NCBI GenBank assembly: GCA_044224905.1 | Contig: JBGAJN010000001.1 | Coordinates: 620,001-684,000 of the forward strand | Direction of reading: 5' to 3' | DNA length: 64,000 bases | DNA from: JBGAJN01 sp044224905 | Lineage (GTDB): Bacteria; Verrucomicrobiota; Verrucomicrobiia; Limisphaerales; JBGAJN01 | Part shown: one piece after another, positions 24,859 to 32,167 of the stretch | Layout of the letters: every line of letters begins with the position of its first letter | Numbering within the stretch: position 1 is the first letter of the stretch | Translations under genes and position numbers: made by a program | The notes under the pieces: model-generated | What the model saw: only the letters and a program-made list of their open reading frames with translations | What the model was told of the DNA's origin: nothing | Database searches by the model: none

Positions 24859-25194
24859 CACCATGCTTTTGCCGTCCGCCACCAAGCTCGCGACGTGCGC
24901 CACCAAGCTCGCGACGTGCGCCACCATGCTTTCGCCGCCCGCCATCATGCCCGGGTCAGCCACCGCCATGCGTCCGGGGTCCGCTACCAGGCGGGTGACC
25001 GCCGCCATCATGCTCCGGTGGTCCGTCATCATGCTCGCGCTGACCGTCACCATGTTTGTGCGGCTCGCTACCGTGCCGCAGTGGTCGGCTGCCATGCTCA
25101 TGTGGCCCGTCACCATGCTAAGGTTGTCGGTCACCATGCTCGCGCCAGCCGTCATCAGGCTGCGTTGGCCAGCCACCCATCCGGCGGCGCGCGC
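24859..25194. repeat. degenerate 21-bp tandem repeat array, about 16 units
   Basis: Units begin CACCATGCT or close variants and recur every 21 bases from 24859. Two units (24943-24960 and 24961-24984) are 18 and 24 bases and cancel out. Units 24880-24900 and 24901-24921 are identical; the others share the 5' half and vary in the 3' half. Because 21 is a multiple of three, several frames on both strands stay open and would give seven-residue repeats (for example SMVTDNL-like on the minus strand). No start signal or flanking domain supports a real protein. Confidence 0.85.
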
Positions 25195-25260
25195 GAGGTG
25201 AGTTTTATCCTCCGCCAGCCGGCGCGGCGCAGGCCATACGGAGGCGCGCAATAAGGGAAT

Positions 25261-25776
25261 TTAGGGTGAACGAGAAATCGAACGCTTAAGCACCAATCGC
25301 TGCGCTTCATTGTTACGGCAAACAATGAAAGCCATGAGAATGCTAACAGCGAAAGGTGTGACGGTCGCTACTGCAACAACTCCATAGAAGGGCCAAGGAA
25401 CATAAAAAGCATGCCCCTTTGAACCGAGGCAGATAAAAGTATGTGAGAAATCTTCGTGCGATTTGAAACTGCGGAACCCGAAGTCGCGACCGGCAATTTT
25501 AATTGTCCACTCATGATCCGGAACCAATGGATAGATGCATCGCCATAGCGTTTGCATTGAAGGCACAGAATGATCGTCGAAGTCTTCCCACTCGCGGGTT
25601 ACGAGGGTCCGTGATGAATAGAGCTCGGGCGTCGCCACGGAAATCAACAAGCCAGCCAAGCCACCGCAAAGACCGAGGATGAGAAGAAGTCTCTTGTGAT
25701 GAGAAATCCGCGTCCAATATGGAGCGAATCGCCAACGAAGACTCGTCCGAGAAGGAAGGGCAAGTTTCGGAAACAT
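25261..25776 (-). CDS. hypothetical two-TM protein
   Basis: Encodes 171 residues from ATG at 25776; a TTG at 25812 is in frame upstream. A basic N-terminus precedes a first membrane segment (LLLILGLCGGLAGLLISVA, about 30-48). An extracytoplasmic region of about 80 residues follows, rich in aromatic and charged residues (YPLVPDHEWTIKIAGRDFGFR). A second membrane segment (GVVAVATVTPFAVSILMAFIV) and a short basic tail complete it. No family was recognised. It lies between the 21-bp array and repeat copy B. Confidence 0.55.
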   Translation of the reverse strand: MFPKLALPSRTSLRWRFAPYWTRISHHKRLLLILGLCGGLAGLLISVATPELYSSRTLVTREWEDFDDHSVPSMQTLWRCIYPLVPDHEWTIKIAGRDFGFRSFKSHEDFSHTFICLGSKGHAFYVPWPFYGVVAVATVTPFAVSILMAFIVCRNNEAQRLVLKRSISRSP

Positions 25777-25839
25777 TTTCTTATTTGATTGGCAGCGCGT
25801 TGGCGCGTTCAACTCTTAGCGATCCTCACCGTATTTTAA

Positions 25840-26020
25840 TGAAACCAGTCCCACCCCCTTCTGTGAAGAATTATTCCCGCCAAGAAACTTCGCTGGCGCT
25901 GTAGCGGCGCTCTGTGAGCGCCGCTACGACTCTGCGGAAATCCTCGCCCGCGAATCACGCCAACAACGCGAACAACCGGTCTTCATTCGCGCCCCTTCGC
26001 GTAATGCGGGGGCCATTCAT
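25840..26020. repeat. dispersed intergenic repeat, copy B, carrying a palindromic insertion
   Basis: Shares with copy A the blocks TTCTGTGAAGAATTATTCCC, CGGAAATCCTCGCCCGCGAA plus CACGCCAA, and CTTCATTCGCG plus GGGCCATTC, in the same order. Between the first two blocks it holds about 35 extra bases, including the perfect palindrome at 25901-25927 (GTAGCGGCGCTC, 3-base loop, GAGCGCCGCTAC), which copy A lacks. Confidence 0.65.
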
Positions 26021-26023
26021 CGC

Positions 26024-27208
26024 TCACGGATTCTGCAACCAGACCTTGGCGCGAAAAAAGTATGTTCCATTGGTACAGGGCGAAGTGTGGGTCACGGTCT
26101 GGTTGGTGCCGAGGATGTTTGCGTAGCCGGGCACCTCCGTCCAAGCGCCGCCAAGGCCGGCAGATCTCTCCAATGAATATTTGCGGCTCATCCCGAGGTA
26201 ATTGGTTCCGGCAACTTGACGGGCGAGGAAGGAAACTTGGAGTGCAGCGCCCGTGTTCGTCGTGGTGACGGTGAACAGACTTTTGGGATCGGCGGGATTG
26301 GTTCCGGCTAGGTATTCCTGATAGTCGGACACGCCGTCCTGGTCCGAATCCACTGGTGGTTGAGGGTTCGCTCCAGCCCACACACGGATGACTTGGACGC
26401 GATCGGTTTGGATTCCGGCGTCGTCGGAATAGGGTTCAAAGGCGATGTAGCGTCCGCCAAATTGCGAGACTCGCGGATCATTCACCTGATAGATACGGCC
26501 GCCGAAATTAACGGTGATGAGGTTTCCGTCGACAAAATATTCGAAGTCGATCTCGCGGTTGATCGGGATGCCGTTGGCGAATTGAATCGTGCCCGCGCCG
26601 AGTTCGATGATTCCCCCGTCCCAAAGTCCGATTCCGCCGTTCACCCGATTCAACCCGATGTGAAAGGCTTTCCCGATGCCATTCAAAGACGGAAAACTCA
26701 GGAGGACGAATGACATTCTTCCGTAGGTGCCCTTGCCGGGAATCCATTTGATCCGCGCGCCCACCCATGACGGCTTGGCCCCAGGCCCCAGATCGATCAC
26801 CGGGTAATTGGCCCATCCCTGAGGGTTGTTGATTCCTCCAGTCGGCCACGTGTCATAGGCAAACGTCAGCAGTCCGTTGGTGATGAAGCCGCTGTATCGG
26901 TTTGAAGCGACGGGCGTGAAATTCGTGGCGTAAAACCAGGCCGGCTGTTCTCCGGTGAATGGTGAAATGAACGGAGCGGTCCCGATAACGCCGTACGCAG
27001 TGTTGGGTCTTTGGAAATCATCGTAAAACCATAGCGATGTATTGGTGCTGCCGGGGGCTGCGCTGAGATGATGCAGCAAGGCGCAAATCAGCGACGCGTA
27101 ATGGACGATGCGCGTTGCGAAATTACATTGGCCTTGCCCCACCACCCCGCGAGAATTCGGCGATTGAGTTTCGATGTCAAGTGAGGGTGTTCTTCGTGAA
27201 CTTGCCAT
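26024..27208 (-). CDS. secreted protein with a thrombospondin type-3-like calcium-binding repeat
   Basis: The open frame runs to 27247 with only non-ATG starts at its beginning. ATG at 27208 gives 394 residues, but the hydrophobic stretch ASLICALLHHLSAAPGS that looks like a signal peptide begins about 35 residues further in, so the start is uncertain. A large jelly-roll-like domain (about 40-290) is followed by DSDQDGVSDYQEYLAGTNP, an Asp-rich TSP3/dockerin-like calcium loop. A beta-sandwich-like C-terminus contains YSLERSAGLGGAWTEV. This architecture is common in secreted verrucomicrobial proteins. Its ligand is unknown. Confidence 0.65.
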   Translation of the reverse strand: MASSRRTPSLDIETQSPNSRGVVGQGQCNFATRIVHYASLICALLHHLSAAPGSTNTSLWFYDDFQRPNTAYGVIGTAPFISPFTGEQPAWFYATNFTPVASNRYSGFITNGLLTFAYDTWPTGGINNPQGWANYPVIDLGPGAKPSWVGARIKWIPGKGTYGRMSFVLLSFPSLNGIGKAFHIGLNRVNGGIGLWDGGIIELGAGTIQFANGIPINREIDFEYFVDGNLITVNFGGRIYQVNDPRVSQFGGRYIAFEPYSDDAGIQTDRVQVIRVWAGANPQPPVDSDQDGVSDYQEYLAGTNPADPKSLFTVTTTNTGAALQVSFLARQVAGTNYLGMSRKYSLERSAGLGGAWTEVPGYANILGTNQTVTHTSPCTNGTYFFRAKVWLQNP

Positions 27209-27302
27209 TGGCGGCACGAATCGGAGTCCGCCGCCGCTTGGCTTCAAAGGGGCACCGGACTCGCATTCGTGGCGTGATGCGCGGGTGGATTACTTTTTCC
27301 TG

Positions 27303-27361
27303 TCACGCAAAGGCGCGAAGGGAATGGCGCGCTTCGGTCGGTTCTTCGCGCCTTCGCGCGA
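27303..27361. repeat. short inverted repeat resembling the GxxExxY cassette ends
   Basis: TCACGCAAAGGCGCGAAGG (27303-27321) pairs with the segment at 27343-27361 in 16 of 19 positions across a 21-base spacer. Its outer 14 bases equal those of the left repeat at 28389. It lies in the gene-free stretch 27209-27421 before trpS. It looks like an empty version of the cassette found after trpS. Confidence 0.5.
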
Positions 27362-27421
27362 GCCATCACCCCGCTTTCCTGCTTCCCTGTGTTCCAAATT
27401 CGCTGCTAGCGTTTTGGTCGC

Positions 27422-28387
27422 ATGAGAATTTTGTCCGGCATTCAACCTTCGGGCGCGCTGCATCTCGGGAATTACTTCGGGATGATGCGCCCCGCCATCG
27501 AGCTCCAGGAAAAGGGCGAGGCGTTTTATTTCATCGCCAACTATCACTCGATGACCTCGCTCTTCGACGCCCCCGCGCGCCGGAACAATTCGCTCGATGT
27601 GGCGCTGGATTTCCTCGCGTGCGGCCTCGATCCCCAAAAGTCGGTGTTTTGGAAACAATCGGACGTGCCGGAAGTCACCGAGCTCGCCTGGCTCCTCTCC
27701 ACGCTCACGCCGATGGGTTTGCTGGAACGTTGCCACAGTTTCAAAGACAAGACCGCCAAGGGCGTGCCGGTGAATCACGGCCTCTTCGCCTATCCCGTGC
27801 TGATGGCCGCGGATATTTTGCTTTTCGATTCCAACGTGGTGCCCGTCGGCCGCGATCAGAAGCAGCACGTGGAAGTCACGCGCGACATCGCGATCAAGTT
27901 CAACGAGTGCTACGGCCAGACCTTCGTGATTCCCGAGCCGCAAATCCGCGATGAAGTCGCCGTGGTCCCCGGCACGGACGGCCAGAAGATGAGCAAGAGC
28001 TACGGCAACACGATCGAGATCTTCGGCGAGGAAAAAGCGACGCGGAAGAAGATCATGTCCCTCGTGATGGACAGCCGCACGCCCGCGGAACCCAAGCCCG
28101 ACGCGGATAAAAACATCGCCGTCCAGCTCCTCAAACTCGTCGCGCCCGCCGAGGTGGCGAAGGATTTCGAGGATCGCCTGCGCGCGGGTGGTTTGGGTTA
28201 CGGCGATTTGAAGAAGGCATTGTTCGAGAATTACTGGACGCACTTCGCCGCCGCGCGCGCCAAACGCGCTGAGCTCGCCGCGAATCTGGATTACGTCCAC
28301 CAAGTCCTCCGCGACGGCGCCGCCAAAGCGCAGACGCTCGGACGAACGGTCTTGAGCCGGGCGAAGAAGGCGAGCGGGCTGGACTAG
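27422..28387 (+). CDS. trpS: tryptophan--tRNA ligase
   Basis: Encodes 321 residues. The class I signatures are GALHLGNYFG (HIGH-type motif, residues about 13-22) and KMSKSYGN (KMSKS motif, about 190). DQKQHVEVTRDIA and VFWKQSDVPEV are typical of bacterial TrpRS. The length fits the family. It charges tRNA-Trp in the cytoplasm. It is flanked by inverted-repeat elements on both sides, with no operon partner. Confidence 0.96.
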   Translation: MRILSGIQPSGALHLGNYFGMMRPAIELQEKGEAFYFIANYHSMTSLFDAPARRNNSLDVALDFLACGLDPQKSVFWKQSDVPEVTELAWLLSTLTPMGLLERCHSFKDKTAKGVPVNHGLFAYPVLMAADILLFDSNVVPVGRDQKQHVEVTRDIAIKFNECYGQTFVIPEPQIRDEVAVVPGTDGQKMSKSYGNTIEIFGEEKATRKKIMSLVMDSRTPAEPKPDADKNIAVQLLKLVAPAEVAKDFEDRLRAGGLGYGDLKKALFENYWTHFAAARAKRAELAANLDYVHQVLRDGAAKAQTLGRTVLSRAKKASGLD

Positions 28388-28388
28388 C

Positions 28389-28414
28389 TCACGCAAAGGC
28401 GCTAAGGCGCAAAG
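28389..28414. repeat. left 26-bp inverted repeat of the GxxExxY cassette
   Basis: TCACGCAAAGGCGC begins this 26-base arm; its reverse complement matches the arm at 28854-28879 in 24 of 26 positions. The two arms bracket the GxxExxY gene and nothing else. Confidence 0.7.
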
Positions 28415-28420
28415 AAGAGA

Positions 28421-28804
28421 TTATTCTTTGAGGCCGTTGGCGACTCGTTTAATGCCGTCTTTGATCAGTTCAGCCCCGAAGTTGACCAGGAGGCCGAGGC
28501 GCTTATCAGCAAGGCGGAGATAGGTCAGGAGTTGTTTTCCGTGGACGCGAGCGAGTTCCTCCACGGACTTCAGCTCTACGATGACCAAGTTCTCCACGAT
28601 CAGATCCGCTCGAAATCCTTCCTCAATCCGGACGCCATCATAGAGGATGGGCACGGAAACTTGCCGTTCGACCTTCAACCCGCGCTTCCGGAGTTCGTGA
28701 AAGAGCACAATCTCATAAGCGGACTCCAGCAACCCCGGGCCGAGCGTCGTATGAATCTTGTAACAAGCATCAACGATTTGAGTCGCGATTTGATTCTCGT
28801 TCAT
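28421..28804 (-). CDS. GxxExxY protein (PD-(D/E)XK-like)
   Basis: Encodes 127 residues. The naming motif is present as G-P-G-L-L-E-S-A-Y (residues about 22-30, G-x-x-E-x-x-Y). It is followed by FRADLIVENLVIVELKSVEEL, in which D and E-L-K form a PD-(D/E)XK-type nuclease core (here split: FRADLIV, then VIVELKSV). LLTYLRLADKRLGLLVNFG is the conserved C-terminal part. The cellular role is unknown. Near-perfect inverted repeats on both sides suggest that it travels as a small mobile cassette. Confidence 0.9.
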   Translation of the reverse strand: MNENQIATQIVDACYKIHTTLGPGLLESAYEIVLFHELRKRGLKVERQVSVPILYDGVRIEEGFRADLIVENLVIVELKSVEELARVHGKQLLTYLRLADKRLGLLVNFGAELIKDGIKRVANGLKE

Positions 28805-28853
28805 AGGCGTCTGAGTTTCGCTCTACCCTTTCTGTTCCGAAATCTGAAATGGT

Positions 28854-28879
28854 CTTTGCGCCTTCGCGCCTCTGCGTGA
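28854..28879. repeat. right 26-bp inverted repeat of the GxxExxY cassette
   Basis: CTTTGCGCCTTCGCGCCTCT and the following GCGTGA are the inverted partner of 28389-28414, with two mismatches. The distance between the outer ends is 491 bases. Confidence 0.7.
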
Positions 28880-28893
28880 AAAAGAACCCCGTC

Positions 28894-29679
28894 CTACCGC
28901 GTGTGCTTCAGCAGCCACTCGTAGAGCTTTGGATTCGCGTAGGTCTCCGTCCACGAGTCGTGGCCGGCTTCGGGATAGACGGTGAAGTGGAGATCCTTGA
29001 CGTGCAGTTCGCGGAGGAATTCCACCAGACGCGCGGATTCATCGAGCGGCACCGCGTCGTCGAGCGCGCCGTGAAAGGCCCACACCCCGAGCGAGCGCAA
29101 CGCGGGCAGGCGCTGGCAATCCGCTGCGGAATGATCGGCCAAAAGAAATCGCACCGTGGAATCGCCGCCACAGATCGGGGCGATGGCCGCGAAGCGTTCA
29201 GGATGTTCCAGCGCGAGATGCCACGTGCCATAGCCGCCCATGCTCATGCCCGTGAGATACACGCGGCGCGCATCCACGCGATGCGTCTTCGCGACGTGAT
29301 CAAGCAATGCAAGCAACGGCACGTCTTCCCACACCTTGCCATCCGGGCATTGTGGCGAGACGACGATGAAGGGAAATCCGGCCTGATGCGGCGCGATCAT
29401 CGGCGGACCGTGTTTCGCCACGAGCGAGAGATCATTCCCACGTTCGCCGGCGCCGTGGAGGAACAGAATCAACGGCCATTTCTTGCGCGAGCTCGCACGA
29501 TAGTCCTCCGGCAGGAACAATAGATAATTCACGTCGCACGTTTCCGTGCGCGTGGCGGAGAATTTCTGGGAAGACTGCCCCACCGCGAAGGCGCTGATTT
29601 TCCCCGGCGCTTTCGGTTTGCGCTTCGCGACAACCTTGGTGGTCTTCGCCCGCGCGCGGTGGGATTTCTTGGCGGTCAT
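28894..29679 (-). CDS. alpha/beta-hydrolase (prolyl-oligopeptidase/esterase type), cytoplasmic-looking paralogue
   Basis: Encodes 261 residues from ATG at 29679. A Lys/Arg-rich N-terminus (about 1-30) has no signal peptide. The hydrolase core shows FLHGAGERG (oxyanion region), the nucleophile elbow GMSMGGYGTW, WAFHGALDDAVP (acid) and YPEAGHDSWTETYANP (His). It overlaps the stop of the upstream paralogue by four bases. The two share the whole catalytic plan and the same C-terminal PEAGHDSWTETYANPKLY, so they arose by tandem duplication. The substrate is unknown; polysaccharide or feruloyl-type esters are plausible. Confidence 0.88.
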   Translation of the reverse strand: MTAKKSHRARAKTTKVVAKRKPKAPGKISAFAVGQSSQKFSATRTETCDVNYLLFLPEDYRASSRKKWPLILFLHGAGERGNDLSLVAKHGPPMIAPHQAGFPFIVVSPQCPDGKVWEDVPLLALLDHVAKTHRVDARRVYLTGMSMGGYGTWHLALEHPERFAAIAPICGGDSTVRFLLADHSAADCQRLPALRSLGVWAFHGALDDAVPLDESARLVEFLRELHVKDLHFTVYPEAGHDSWTETYANPKLYEWLLKHTR

Positions 29680-30521
29680 GGAGCGGTGGGCGCGCGACGG
29701 TGTTGGAGAAACCAGTCGTAGAGTTTCGGATTCGCGTAGGTCTCGGTCCACGAATCATGTCCCGCTTCCGGATAGATCGTGAGTTGCAGATCCTTCGCGC
29801 CGGCTTTCTTCATCGCGGCGATCATCTTCTCGGATTCCTCGACGGGAACGGCCGTGTCTTTGCCACCGTGGAACGCCCAGACAGCGGCGGATTGCAGCGC
29901 GGCCTTGTTCTTCCGTCCCGCGATGAGCACATCGATGCGTTCGCCACCGCCGCAGATCGGCGCGAGCGCAGCGAAACGATCCGCGTGACGCACGCCGAGG
30001 CTCCACGTGCCGAAGCCGCCCATGCTCAAGCCCGTGAGATACACGCGCGTGGTGTCGACCTTGTGCGTGGCGATGACTTGATCGAGCAAGGCGAGCAACG
30101 TGTCGTTATCCCAGCGCGAGTCGGCGGGGCATTGTGGCGAGATGACGATGAAGTTTTCGGAAAGCTTGCGCATCGCTTCCTCGCGTTGGGCGCGCGCTTG
30201 CGGCGTTTCGTTCTTCGGCGGTTCGACGACGGGTTTCACCAGCTTGGGCGGACCATGCACGGACACGAGCCAGACGTTGGTGCCGCGTTCGCCTGAGCCG
30301 TGGAGGAACATGATCAGCGGCCACTTCTTGTCGGCCTTGGCGTCGTAACCCTTCGGAAGGAACTGCAGATAGCCGTAGCCGACGGTCTTGGTGACGGTGT
30401 GTTTGAAACTGAGCGCCTGTTGATTGTCTTTGAACTCGCCCTTGCCCGACGGGCCGAGGGCCGAGCAACCGGAGAGCAATGAAGCGGTGAGAAGGCCGAG
30501 AAGAATTCGCGTATTGCGCAT
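29676..30521 (-). CDS. alpha/beta-hydrolase (esterase) lipoprotein, tandem paralogue
   Basis: Encodes 281 residues from ATG at 30521. A lipoprotein signal (LLGLLTASLLSGC, lipobox LSGC) anchors it to a membrane. The catalytic features are FLHGSGERG, GLSMGGFGTW, WAFHGGKDTAVP and PEAGHDSWTETYANP. Compared with its neighbour it carries an extra charged insert (KPVVEPPKNETPQARAQREE) between the first two. The cell thus seems to have a secreted, anchored version and a second version without an export signal. The ATGA overlap at 29676-29679 indicates co-translation. Confidence 0.88.
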   Translation of the reverse strand: MRNTRILLGLLTASLLSGCSALGPSGKGEFKDNQQALSFKHTVTKTVGYGYLQFLPKGYDAKADKKWPLIMFLHGSGERGTNVWLVSVHGPPKLVKPVVEPPKNETPQARAQREEAMRKLSENFIVISPQCPADSRWDNDTLLALLDQVIATHKVDTTRVYLTGLSMGGFGTWSLGVRHADRFAALAPICGGGERIDVLIAGRKNKAALQSAAVWAFHGGKDTAVPVEESEKMIAAMKKAGAKDLQLTIYPEAGHDSWTETYANPKLYDWFLQHRRAPTAP

Positions 30522-30589
30522 GGCTCTTCGTAACCGCGCCCGCGCCGAGGCGGAAGAAAATTCGCGGTGACGCTTCCGCGCCCGCAGCT

Positions 30590-30865
30590 TCACAACCGAT
30601 CAAATTTCTGTGCGAGGGCGAAATCTTTTTCCGTCAAGCCGCCCGCGTCGTGGGTGCTAAGCGTGAGCGTGACTTTGTTCCAGCGGATATCGATGTCGGG
30701 GTGATGCCACGCTTTCTCCGCGAGGCGCGCGATTGCGTTTACGAATTTAACCGCAGCGGGAAAATCTTTGAACTCGTAGGTGCGCTTGATGGTCGCGCCG
30801 GCCTTCTTCCATTGCGGAGCGGCGGGAAGCGCGGCTTTGATCTGGGTGGGGGTGAGTTTTTTCAT
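30590..30865 (-). CDS. pterin-4a-carbinolamine dehydratase
   Basis: Encodes 91 residues. WHHPDIDIRWNKVTLTLSTHDAGGL (given as its key stretch WHHPDIDI and the final THDAGGLT) contains the catalytic His pair and later His of the PCD/DCoH family. The length fits. It dehydrates 4a-hydroxytetrahydrobiopterin during pterin recycling. No aromatic amino acid hydroxylase is in the window, so its partner is unknown. A TTTTTT-containing start region lacks a clear ribosome-binding site. Confidence 0.93.
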   Translation of the reverse strand: MKKLTPTQIKAALPAAPQWKKAGATIKRTYEFKDFPAAVKFVNAIARLAEKAWHHPDIDIRWNKVTLTLSTHDAGGLTEKDFALAQKFDRL

Positions 30866-30891
30866 AATGAGATTTCTGCGCCGCGTAGCGG

Positions 30892-31218
30892 CTACCGCTT
30901 CGTTACGTTCTGAATCAATCGAATGCTCTTGGCGACTGACCACGCCCAGCCAGCGACAAACAGCGTCAAGCCCGCGGCCGCCGCCCAGAAATACGAGCCC
31001 GACGTCGCGGGGATTTGGCCCGCCTGAATCCACGTCCACACAAACCACCCGATCCAACCCGTCATGGCAATCAGTCCGACGGCGGAAAGAATAACCTGAA
31101 TCCAACCTCCGCGTTGACCCGCAATCACAGAGCCGAGCCCGGGGAAGACGACGAGGTTGGTGAGAAGAGAAGCCCAGGCAGCTCGGCGATCGATATTTAT
31201 CGGGGGCTTATTTTTCAA
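30892..31218 (-). CDS. small membrane protein of unknown function
   Basis: Encodes up to 108 residues from a TTG at 31218 (no ATG precedes the first membrane segment, so the start is provisional). Three hydrophobic segments are seen (about 15-34, 42-65 and 77-95), with the glycine-rich motif FPGLGSVIAGQRGGWIQ between the first two. This resembles the start of TM2-type or similar small integral proteins. It is the last gene of a cluster of small membrane proteins on the minus strand. Confidence 0.55.
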   Translation of the reverse strand: MKNKPPINIDRRAAWASLLTNLVVFPGLGSVIAGQRGGWIQVILSAVGLIAMTGWIGWFVWTWIQAGQIPATSGSYFWAAAAGLTLFVAGWAWSVAKSIRLIQNVTKR

Positions 31219-31259
31219 AATCTTTGGCGATCATTCCCGCTATCAGCGGACAGCGATAT

Positions 31260-31724
31260 CTAAAACCATTCCTTCCGGCCATTGACGTGGATGCGGACGA
31301 ACTCTTCTTCGCTCAGCGTCAGGTATAAAATGCCTTCGATCAGTCCGATGACGTGCATGATCGCCCCGGCGAGACCGCAGGTGAGGATCGTCGCCAGCAA
31401 CATGATGACTCCCGCCGTGTTGTAACCGAGGATGAATTTGTGAACGCCGAGCGAGCCCAGCAAAATGCCGCACACTCCCGCGGCGGTCTGGTTGGAATTG
31501 CGACCGCTGCTGTGCGTCGGGCTCGACAGCGGCGGCGGAGCGGGCGCCTTGGCCGCGAGCGCATCCGTAAACTCAACGAACGTCGCCAGCGGCTTCCAAT
31601 CGGTCGCGCCGTCCATCTGAGCGAGGGATTGCCCGTTTGCACGACCTTCAGCGATCCATTGCTTCACCTGGTCGGCGGTCGCCGGACCGTAGTGACGGAA
31701 GTCTGCGCCAATTATTTTATACAT
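31260..31724 (-). CDS. GYF_2 (DUF4339) + TM2 domain membrane protein
   Basis: Encodes 154 residues from ATG at 31724. Residues about 1-50 form a GYF_2 domain (MYKIIGADFRHYGPATADQV, later DWKPL). A Pro-rich linker (APAPPPLSSP) follows. Then comes a TM2 domain (about 80-140) with GILLGSLGVHKFILGY and two membrane segments. GYF domains bind proline-rich peptides, and the linker itself could be such a ligand. It is 14 bases from the DUF2752 gene and belongs to the same cluster. Confidence 0.85.
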   Translation of the reverse strand: MYKIIGADFRHYGPATADQVKQWIAEGRANGQSLAQMDGATDWKPLATFVEFTDALAAKAPAPPPLSSPTHSSGRNSNQTAAGVCGILLGSLGVHKFILGYNTAGVIMLLATILTCGLAGAIMHVIGLIEGILYLTLSEEEFVRIHVNGRKEWF

Positions 31725-31738
31725 AAAAATTCTCCGGC

Positions 31739-32161
31739 TCAGTTCATTGCCCACAACGACGGCGAAAGGTTCCGCACAATTCCGAAAGCCGCCATCGCGA
31801 CAGCGAGCCACACCCAGCATTGCGCACGACGACGCGCGGAAACAATCTCCCAGCCCGTTCGACTGCCGAGAATTTCCGCGAGCAACAACACCATCAGCAC
31901 CGGGCCGACGACGATCAAGAAGGGATTCAGCGCGAACGCTTGCGCTACGTGGCCGTGGAGAAGTTGATGTGCGGCGCGCAGCCCACCGCAACCCGGACAA
32001 TCCCAGCCCGTTTGCGCTTTGAACACGCAACGCGGATAGAATCCATACTGATTCGGATCGAACGCAAACAGCACCAGCGCCACGACAAAAAACGCCGCCG
32101 CCACCGGCAGAAGCCAGCGCCTCGAGGAACGCAGAACCGGCGGTTTGGCGGACGGATTCAT
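31739..32161 (-). CDS. DUF2752 membrane protein
   Basis: Encodes 140 residues with three membrane segments. The family signature YPRCVFKAQTGWDCPGCGGL followed by RAAHQLLHG contains C-x-x-C-G-G. The conserved cysteines face the membrane surface and may bind metal or form a disulfide. DUF2752 genes often accompany TM2-domain genes, as here, and their function is not known. It lies between two GYF_2-domain genes on the same strand. Confidence 0.88.
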   Translation of the reverse strand: MNPSAKPPVLRSSRRWLLPVAAAFFVVALVLFAFDPNQYGFYPRCVFKAQTGWDCPGCGGLRAAHQLLHGHVAQAFALNPFLIVVGPVLMVLLLAEILGSRTGWEIVSARRRAQCWVWLAVAMAAFGIVRNLSPSLWAMN

Positions 32162-32167
32162 TTCACT

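Noticed and set aside
24859..25194. Possible CRISPR array
   Set aside because: Units are contiguous and degenerate with no constant repeat and unique spacer of 25-40 bases, and no cas genes are near.
24535..25254. Long open frames on both strands over the 21-bp repeat array, giving His/Arg-rich or Ser-Met-Val-rich heptad proteins
   Set aside because: Openness follows from the 21-base period and the lack of stops in the unit. There is no start signal or flanking domain, and several frames are equally open.
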